Shown here: piece after piece, positions 6,643 to 11,599 of the stretch | How positions within the stretch are numbered: position 1 is the first letter of the stretch | Layout: the number at the start of each line of letters is the position of its first letter | Program-made: the position numbers and the translations under genes | Source: Bacteroidota bacterium | GTDB lineage: Bacteria; Bacteroidota; Bacteroidia; Cytophagales; Cyclobacteriaceae | Direction: 5' to 3' | DNA: 11,599 nt | Assembly (NCBI GenBank): GCA_023417955.1 | Contig: JAEZDW010000462.1 | Coordinates: 1-11,599, forward strand | The notes under the pieces: generated by a model | Told to the model about the DNA's origin: nothing | The model's input: only the letters and a program-made list of their open reading frames with translations | Database searches by the model: none

Positions 6643-7452
6643 ATGAATCTGGTTGTTCCAATAGATTTTTCCGGGCACTCAAAAGAAGCTGCTCTTTACG
6701 CAGCCTCCATGGCAAAGGCCAGGCAGGGTAATCTTCACCTCGTCCACGTTCTCGTACCGATGGAAGAAGAACCCGACTATCTTCCTGTTGCTACGCTGAA
6801 TGCCAAATACAATACCGTAAGCGAAGTCTTCCAACTACAGGAACTCATCCGCAGAACGAAAGACGTGCGCACAAGCTGCGACCTTGTTCCCGGTGATATT
6901 GCAAAACAGATCATCAAATCAGCGAAACGGTTTAAAGCTGATCTGATTGTCATGGGAACGCAAGGCAATAGCGGTTTAAGAAAACATCTTTACGGAAGCC
7001 ATACCGCAGCGGTGATGCAGGAGTCAACAATCCCGGTACTCGCCCTGCCTGAAGGGTCTAAGTTTCGACCCTTTAGAAGAATGGTTTACGCAACCGATTA
7101 TAATTATAGCAACGTACAGGACGTGCGCGACATCGCCAACATCGCGCGCCATTTCGACGCCGAGATTTCAATTATTCATATCAACAAAAGGAAAGCTCCG
7201 GCATGGACGCGTGAAGGCATGCGCGAAGATTTCGAACAACTAATCCGCTCGCAGGTGGATTATTCGAATATCACCTTTGATGAATACGATAATACCGACA
7301 CAGCAGAAGGTCTTTGCGAACTGCTGCAACTACGGTACGCCGACCTGCTCGTGATTCCCAATGAAAGAAAGAGCCTGGTCGAGAAGTTTACCGGTCGCAG
7401 TGAAAGAGAAGAATTTCTGTTCGATCTCGATATCCCATTGTTGGTAGTCTGA
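6643..7452 (+). CDS. Universal stress protein with two UspA domains
   Basis: This 269-residue cytoplasmic protein is made of two UspA-like domains. Domain 1 (about 1-140) starts MNLVVPIDFSGHSKEA with the usual Asp after the first strand. It carries an intact nucleotide motif G-2X-G-9X-G-S: Gly105, Gly108, then Gly118-Ser119 before HTAAVM. Domain 2 (about 145-269) starts MVYATDYNYSN and keeps the YADLLVIP strand and the ending IPLLVV. Its loop NERKSLVEKFTGRSEREEF lacks the glycine pattern, so it probably does not bind ATP in the same way. Family knowledge: such tandem proteins are common in Bacteroidota, fold as internal dimers, and are induced by growth arrest, redox or metal stress. Direct targets are usually unknown. 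The ATG at 6643 is well placed, with an in-frame stop close upstream. It converges with the ABC ATPase gene, leaving only 25 bases between the stops and no clear terminator. Confidence 0.93.
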   Translation: MNLVVPIDFSGHSKEAALYAASMAKARQGNLHLVHVLVPMEEEPDYLPVATLNAKYNTVSEVFQLQELIRRTKDVRTSCDLVPGDIAKQIIKSAKRFKADLIVMGTQGNSGLRKHLYGSHTAAVMQESTIPVLALPEGSKFRPFRRMVYATDYNYSNVQDVRDIANIARHFDAEISIIHINKRKAPAWTREGMREDFEQLIRSQVDYSNITFDEYDNTDTAEGLCELLQLRYADLLVIPNERKSLVEKFTGRSEREEFLFDLDIPLLVV

Positions 7453-7477
7453 GGGCTAACAAGTCAGTCTCGCACGA

Positions 7478-8410
7478 CTAGATTATTCTGGGTTTTATCC
7501 AGTTGATAAAAACCTCTTCGCCGCGGGCGACGCGTACATTGCGTTGCCACGCGGTGATCACACCCTGGTCAGTAGCAACCTCAATCTCGTAATAGCTGCC
7601 AAAGAAGCGAATCCTCCTGACTTCACCCAGGAGTCGTCCCTTCCTGTTTGAAACCCGCACCTGTTCCGGTCGCACGAATTGTTGCTGTCCATCAACTTCA
7701 ATCAGGTTGTATTTTCCAAACAATGCCCCGGTATAAACGTCAACGGGCTCGGAATAAACCTCCGCAGGTGTTCCCTGCTGGACTACACGCCCTTCCCTCA
7801 ACACGATTATGCGATCTGCCCATGGTAGGGTATCCGTCGGCTCGTGGGAAACCATCATGCAGGTTATACGCAACTTCTTCCCTATGCGCTCAATCACGTT
7901 TTTAAGCGTTGACTTGTGCTCAAGATCAAGATGAGAATACGGTTCATCCAACAGTAACAAAGACGGCTTGCCAGTCAACAGGCGCGCCAATGCGATCCGT
8001 TGTTTTTCTCCTCCTGAGAGCTGATCAGTTTTCCGCAACATGAGGTGCTTGATATCACACAGCTCATATATCTCGGCCGACCCTGTGGACGAAAGGGAAT
8101 CTGCATACGACAATATCTGTTCAACACGAAGAAATTTGGGCAACTCGAAGTGTTGCGACAAGTAGGCGATTTCAGGATGGCCAGGAACAAGTTTCTCATT
8201 GGGGCCTTCGACACGTTGGCCGGCCAGGACTACTTCACCCTGGTCGGGTTGCACCAGTCCCGCAATGGTCTTTAGCAGTGTACTTTTGCCAGAGCCAGTC
8301 TCACCTGCCACGGCGACCTTTTGATACTGCTTCATGGAAAACGTCACGCCGTTAAGCACGTCCCCGTCGGTCCCGACGCAGGAAATATCACGAACATCAA
8401 GCCAGCTCAT
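7478..8410 (-). CDS. Importer-type ABC transporter ATP-binding protein with TOBE-like C-terminus
   Basis: This is a 310-residue ATPase subunit. Visible motifs are Walker A GETGSGKST (36-44), Q-loop Gln86 in YLSQHF, signature LSGGE (131-135) followed by KQRIALARLL, Walker B LLLLDEP (151-157, catalytic Glu156), D-loop SHLD and H-loop His189. After about residue 235 comes a tail with FVRPEQVRV, a GEVRRIRFFGSYYEIEV strand pair and the end EVFINW, which resembles the TOBE domain of PotA/FbpC/ModC-type ATPases. Family knowledge: these energise import of polyamines, iron, sulfate, molybdate or sugars with a permease and a binding protein. Neither is encoded here, so the substrate cannot be named. 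Its start codon overlaps the stop of the zinc-ribbon gene (ATGA at 8410-8407), so the two are translationally coupled. It is not a natural partner for the MacB-like permease in this window, which needs a different ATPase class. Confidence 0.92.
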   Translation of the reverse strand: MSWLDVRDISCVGTDGDVLNGVTFSMKQYQKVAVAGETGSGKSTLLKTIAGLVQPDQGEVVLAGQRVEGPNEKLVPGHPEIAYLSQHFELPKFLRVEQILSYADSLSSTGSAEIYELCDIKHLMLRKTDQLSGGEKQRIALARLLTGKPSLLLLDEPYSHLDLEHKSTLKNVIERIGKKLRITCMMVSHEPTDTLPWADRIIVLREGRVVQQGTPAEVYSEPVDVYTGALFGKYNLIEVDGQQQFVRPEQVRVSNRKGRLLGEVRRIRFFGSYYEIEVATDQGVITAWQRNVRVARGEEVFINWIKPRII

Positions 8411-9054
8411 TTGTTATTAGCGTCCCTGTTTTCCCAGGTGTCCAGTTTAATTTTTTCAATTAGTAATGAATTTTTGAATTCGTGGATGATCTTTTCCATT
8501 TCGCGGTCGCGTTCGATAATATGTCTGTACTCCTCGTCATGTGCATCGATCACAGGCTTAAACGTATCAAGGTTGGCCTGCATTGATTCAAGAGCTTGCG
8601 ACACCTGTTCCGCTTCAGACTCCGACATTGTCCCTGATTCGCGCTTACTCCTCAAAGTCTCCATCACTTCCTGGATATAGGAAACCATATCCCACGGGTT
8701 ATTCGGTCGGTTCCACGTGAACTGAATATTGCATTTTCTGCATTTGTACCGGTTGCTGACACGCCCCTTTTCATCTTTCTCAGTTCCTGCAGACTTTAAC
8801 TTGTCGTTGGTATGGCATCGCGGACAAACAGCATTGTCTTTTACGATCTTACGAAGTGTCTCCCGGTCACTGAGTATTTTCGCGCGGGTATTGGCGTGTT
8901 CTTCCATTGATGCAATGAACTTGTCGACAGCTTCCCCTACCTGGCCGTGTTCACGATCAAGTTTTCCGGCGTCAATCAACTTGCGACTTTGCCGCTTGAA
9001 AAATGAGGCGATCTTCACCAGTTCGCGTTCGTTGCTTTTAAAATTCGGGTTCAT
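8407..9054 (-). CDS. Zinc-ribbon and coiled-coil protein of unknown function
   Basis: I do not recognise a named family. This 215-residue soluble protein has three parts. The first is a charged helical N-terminus (about 5-70), including ERELVKIASFFKRQSRKLID. The second is a zinc ribbon (about 75-115) with Cys77/Cys80 in CPRC and Cys105/Cys108 in CRKC, followed by NIQFTW. The third is a long charged helical C-terminus (about 120-210) likely to form coiled coil. Family knowledge: CPxC...YxCxxCxxxFT ribbons occur in transposase N-termini, RNA-polymerase-associated proteins and many DNA- or RNA-binding proteins. The helices here are not a transposase core. It is the first gene of a two-gene unit: its last codons overlap the start of the ABC ATPase gene by four bases, which suggests matched synthesis. 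A role in DNA binding or as a scaffold is possible but unsupported. Confidence 0.85.
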   Translation of the reverse strand: MNPNFKSNERELVKIASFFKRQSRKLIDAGKLDREHGQVGEAVDKFIASMEEHANTRAKILSDRETLRKIVKDNAVCPRCHTNDKLKSAGTEKDEKGRVSNRYKCRKCNIQFTWNRPNNPWDMVSYIQEVMETLRSKRESGTMSESEAEQVSQALESMQANLDTFKPVIDAHDEEYRHIIERDREMEKIIHEFKNSLLIEKIKLDTWENRDANNK

Positions 9055-9170
9055 TCAGCGTGCTCCAAAGGCTAAATTAGGAAATACCGTGTAAAAGTCG
9101 CCCATACTCATATACAACGTGATTGGAGATTACAAACAAATTTGCTAACTCAGGTGGCAACTCATTACCT

Positions 9171-11309
9171 ATGCTGACGAAATACCTACCGCAACGATTG
9201 CTGATCCTGTTTACCGGCATCAGCTTTTTATTTGCTTGTACCTCTCAACCTATGTCGGAAAAAACACCATCAAATCCGCTGCTGGCGCCGTGGACCGGAC
9301 CCTATGGCGGTGTTCCACCGTTTGACAAGATCAAAGTCGAGCACTTCAAACCTGCATTGGAAACGGTAATGGAGCAGCGATTGGCTGCTATTGAGAAGAT
9401 TGCGAATAACCCGGAGGCTCCGACCTTCGAAAATACCATCGTTGAATTGGAAAAGACGCGTGCTATTATGCAACCTGTCCAATCCATCTATGGAATCTGG
9501 GGTGGTAACCTGAGCACACCCGAGTTCAGAGAAGTTGAAGTCGAAATGGCACCGAAGCTCGCGGCATTGGAGGATAAGATCTATCAGAATACCGCGCTGT
9601 TTCAAAGAATTGAAGCGGTGTATTCATCGCCTGCCAAAGAGAAACTAAGTTCTGAACAACAACGTCTGGTCTGGTTGTATCACAACAACTTTGTGCGGGC
9701 TGGAGCGCGATTGGACGAAAGCGATAAAGAGCGCCTTACCGCGATCAACGGCGAACTCGCGAAACTTTTTACTTCTTTCAGAAATAACGTCCTCGCCGAT
9801 GAAACAGACCTTTTTGTCGTACTAGAAAAAGAGGCCGATCTGAAAGGGCTGCCGTCGTCGCTGATTGATGCAGCCGCCGCGGAAGCTGAACGCCGGGAAA
9901 TGACTGGCAAGTGGATTATCACGAACACGCGGTCGTCGGTCGATCCATTCCTGCAATATTCGACACGCCGAGATCTCAGGGAAAAGGTTTGGCGCATGTT
10001 TGTCAGCCGGGGTGACAATGGAGACAAGAATGACACGAACGACATCATAACGCAGATTCTGAACCTTCGCCTCGAACGTGCACAACTGCTCGGCTATGAG
10101 ACACACGCGCACTGGCGTCTCGAAAACACGATGGCGAAGACTCCTCAAAACGCTTTGAACCTCCTCGAAACAGTGTGGACTCCTGCCATCAAAACTGTCA
10201 AACAGGAAGTTGATGAAATGTCAGCACTCGCACGGAGCGAAGGACAAAATATCACGATTGAACCGTGGGACTATCACTTCTACGCCGAGAAAGTACGGAA
10301 GAAAAAGTACGACCTCGATCAGGGTGAAGTAAAGGAGTACCTGCAACTCGACAAACTTCGCGAAGGAATGTTTTTTGTGGCGGGTGAACTGCTTGATCTT
10401 TCGTTTACGCCAGTTGAGGACGTACCTGTATTTCACCCTGACGTAAGCGTCTGGGAGGTTCGCAACAAAAAATCCGGAAAACATGTAGGCCTCTTCTACT
10501 TTGATCCGTTTGCACGTCCTGGAAAACGTTCCGGCGCATGGATGAATGCATACCGTTCCCAACATCGAATTGACGGCGATATAACAACGATCGTGTCCAA
10601 CAATTCAAATTACATCAAAGGCAAGCCAGGTGAGCCCATTCTTATTTCGTGGGATGATGCAAACACGCTTTTCCATGAATTTGGACACGCACTTCACGGG
10701 CTTTCTTCGAATGTAACCTATCCGTCGCTTTCCGGAACTGCTGTGTTCCGCGACTACGTTGAATTCCCCTCACAACTATTGGAACACTGGTTGTCAACTC
10801 CTGAAGTTCTAAATCAATTTGCCTTGCACTACAAGACAGGCAGACCCATTCCTGAGGAACTCGTTCAGAAAATCGAACGCGCATCGACTTTCAATCAGGG
10901 ATTTGCGACAACCGAATATCTGGCGAGTGCCTTGATGGATATGAAACTTCACATGACTACTGACAAGGATATTGACCCCGACAAGTTTGAACGCGAAACC
11001 CTTGCTGCACTAAATATGCCTCGCGAACTCGTGATGCGGCACCGTACACCACATTTTGGTCACGTCTTCGGCAGCGACGGCTATTCTGCGGGCTACTATT
11101 CCTATCTTTGGTCGGATGTGCTTACTGCAGATGCATTCTCTGCATTCGTTGAAGCCGGCGGACCTTACGACAGGGAGGTTGCGGACAGATTGTACAACAA
11201 TATCCTTTCGCCTGGCAACTCCATCGATCCACAGGAAGCGTATCGTTCTTTCAGAGGGCGTGACCCGAAAATCGACATGCTGATGAAAGATCGCGGCTTC
11301 GCACAATAA
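9171..11309 (+). CDS. dcp: M3-family peptidyl-dipeptidase (Dcp-like), predicted lipoprotein
   Basis: This 712-residue zinc metallopeptidase should remove dipeptides from the C-terminus of short peptides. It begins with a lipoprotein signal: basic MLTKYLPQR, hydrophobic LLILFTGISF, lipobox LFAC with Cys23. A mature N-terminus with NPLLAPWTGPYGGVPPFDKI follows, a stretch typical of Dcp and oligopeptidase A relatives. The zinc site is visible: HEFGH (502-506) and the third ligand Glu531 in DYVEFPSQ. GYSAGYYSYLW places Tyr638 and Tyr645 seven residues apart, matching the substrate-binding tyrosines of the family. E. coli Dcp has about 680 residues, so the enzyme looks complete with an added anchor. 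I chose the ATG at 9171; the frame extends to a TTG at 9123 but this would bury the signal peptide. It diverges from the zinc-ribbon gene across 116 bases. With the S9 lipoprotein it could finish peptide breakdown in the envelope. Confidence 0.95.
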   Translation: MLTKYLPQRLLILFTGISFLFACTSQPMSEKTPSNPLLAPWTGPYGGVPPFDKIKVEHFKPALETVMEQRLAAIEKIANNPEAPTFENTIVELEKTRAIMQPVQSIYGIWGGNLSTPEFREVEVEMAPKLAALEDKIYQNTALFQRIEAVYSSPAKEKLSSEQQRLVWLYHNNFVRAGARLDESDKERLTAINGELAKLFTSFRNNVLADETDLFVVLEKEADLKGLPSSLIDAAAAEAERREMTGKWIITNTRSSVDPFLQYSTRRDLREKVWRMFVSRGDNGDKNDTNDIITQILNLRLERAQLLGYETHAHWRLENTMAKTPQNALNLLETVWTPAIKTVKQEVDEMSALARSEGQNITIEPWDYHFYAEKVRKKKYDLDQGEVKEYLQLDKLREGMFFVAGELLDLSFTPVEDVPVFHPDVSVWEVRNKKSGKHVGLFYFDPFARPGKRSGAWMNAYRSQHRIDGDITTIVSNNSNYIKGKPGEPILISWDDANTLFHEFGHALHGLSSNVTYPSLSGTAVFRDYVEFPSQLLEHWLSTPEVLNQFALHYKTGRPIPEELVQKIERASTFNQGFATTEYLASALMDMKLHMTTDKDIDPDKFERETLAALNMPRELVMRHRTPHFGHVFGSDGYSAGYYSYLWSDVLTADAFSAFVEAGGPYDREVADRLYNNILSPGNSIDPQEAYRSFRGRDPKIDMLMKDRGFAQ

Positions 11310-11310
11310 A

Positions 11311-11338
11311 AAAACGGGGAATGTTAGTCCCCCGTTTT
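11311..11338. terminator. Bidirectional terminator between convergent genes
   Basis: AAAACGGGG (11311-11319) pairs with CCCCGTTTT (11330-11338); an inner A-T pair is also possible because the 3' arm has five C residues. On the minus strand the stem runs into seven T residues (complement of 11308-11314), and on the plus strand it ends in TTTT. It starts directly after the stop of the M3 peptidase gene and lies 24 bases beyond the stop of the minus-strand gene entering from the right. Confidence 0.88.
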
Positions 11339-11361
11339 CAAAAGTGACAATCCTGAATGAA

Positions 11362-11599
11362 TTACTCTTTGTCTTTCAACTCGGATTTGTCCACATCCAC
11401 ACGTTCGCCTGTCTCGCGACTGATGTAATAGTACTGCGCATCTTCAGTGATAAATACCGTCTCACCGTCGGGACCTTCTTTTGATTCCAGTCGCTCATCC
11501 TTAATATGGGCCGCACCTGTATTGCCAACTCTGTCGATTTCATTACCAACGTTATCTGCGCCTTCCTGTGCCTCTTCTGCAGGTTCTACTGCCGCATCA
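11362..11599 (-). CDS. Acidic protein of unknown function, C-terminal fragment (runs off the right edge)
   Basis: The minus strand is open from the window edge to a TAA at 11364-11362, giving the last 78 residues; the start lies outside. I do not recognise the family. The fragment has 23 Asp/Glu against 9 Lys/Arg. An Ala/Glu-rich, probably disordered stretch (DAAVEPAEEAQEGAD) comes first, then a compact segment GETVFI...AQYYYISRETGERVDVD that looks like a small beta hairpin, then SELKDKE. The coding frame is supported by the absence of stops, a natural protein composition and the bidirectional terminator placed just past its stop. No signal or membrane part is visible in this piece, though one could exist upstream. 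Confidence 0.68.
   Translation of the reverse strand, partial: DAAVEPAEEAQEGADNVGNEIDRVGNTGAAHIKDERLESKEGPDGETVFITEDAQYYYISRETGERVDVDKSELKDKE

Noticed and set aside
7453..7477. A terminator between the convergent stress-protein and ABC ATPase genes.
   Set aside because: Only an AGTC/GACT 4-bp pairing is possible in the 25-base gap and there is no T-run, so a terminator cannot be supported.
7478..8410. The ABC ATPase as partner of the MacB-like permease in the same window.
   Set aside because: The ATPase has a TOBE-like tail and importer-type motifs, whereas FtsX/MacB permeases pair with short LolD/MacB ATPases; the genes are also more than 4 kb apart in separate units.
8407..9054. The zinc-ribbon protein as a transposase remnant.
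   Set aside because: The CPRC/CRKC ribbon resembles those of transposases, but no catalytic core, inverted repeats or target duplication is present, and the gene is intact and coupled to the ATPase gene.
9123..9170. A 16-codon N-terminal extension of the M3 peptidase from a TTG at 9123.
   Set aside because: It would move the lipoprotein signal away from the N-terminus; the ATG at 9171 gives a textbook basic-hydrophobic-lipobox start.

Overview
The window reads as ordinary chromosome of a Bacteroidota bacterium, most likely of the order Cytophagales. The reasons are the 819-residue double-FtsX 'MacB-like' permease typical of that group, large peptidases carried as lipoproteins, a tandem-domain universal stress protein, no clear Shine-Dalgarno sequences, and long AT-rich leaders. 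The lineage is an inference from gene style and cannot be proved from the sequence alone. I see no tRNA, rRNA, CRISPR array, insertion sequence, integrase or phage gene.

Left part, positions 1-3329, all on the minus strand. Read in transcription order it holds an ABC-type MacB/FtsX permease (3329 to 870), a strong intrinsic terminator (841 to 814), a small CPBP-type membrane protein whose catalytic glutamates are replaced (711 to 142), and, 37 bases further on, the first 34 codons of a D-2-hydroxyacid dehydrogenase that starts with TTG and runs off the left edge. The dehydrogenase fragment has no complete reading frame in the window and was found by reading the minus strand.

Middle, positions 3330-7452, plus strand. 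A 404-base divergent gap leads to a 71-residue acidic orphan protein with its own candidate promoter and a perfect 11-bp terminator hairpin. Next comes an oligopeptidase B-like S9 peptidase made as a lipoprotein, with its catalytic triad intact but most of the acidic residues that set dibasic specificity in enterobacteria replaced. A 359-base gap rich in short palindromes precedes a two-domain universal stress protein with only one intact nucleotide-binding motif.

Right part, positions 7453-11599. A minus-strand pair with an ATGA overlap encodes a coiled-coil/zinc-ribbon protein of unknown function and an importer-type ABC ATPase with a TOBE-like tail but no permease nearby. Diverging from it is an M3-family peptidyl-dipeptidase (Dcp-like) lipoprotein. 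It ends at a bidirectional terminator, and the last 78 codons of an acidic, unrecognised protein come in from the right edge on the opposite strand.

Functionally, the two lipoprotein peptidases could act together on short peptides at the cell envelope. The remaining genes look independent. I do not see a convincing undescribed system. The best leads are the altered specificity residues of the S9 peptidase, the apparently dead CPBP protein, and the coupled zinc-ribbon/ABC-ATPase pair.
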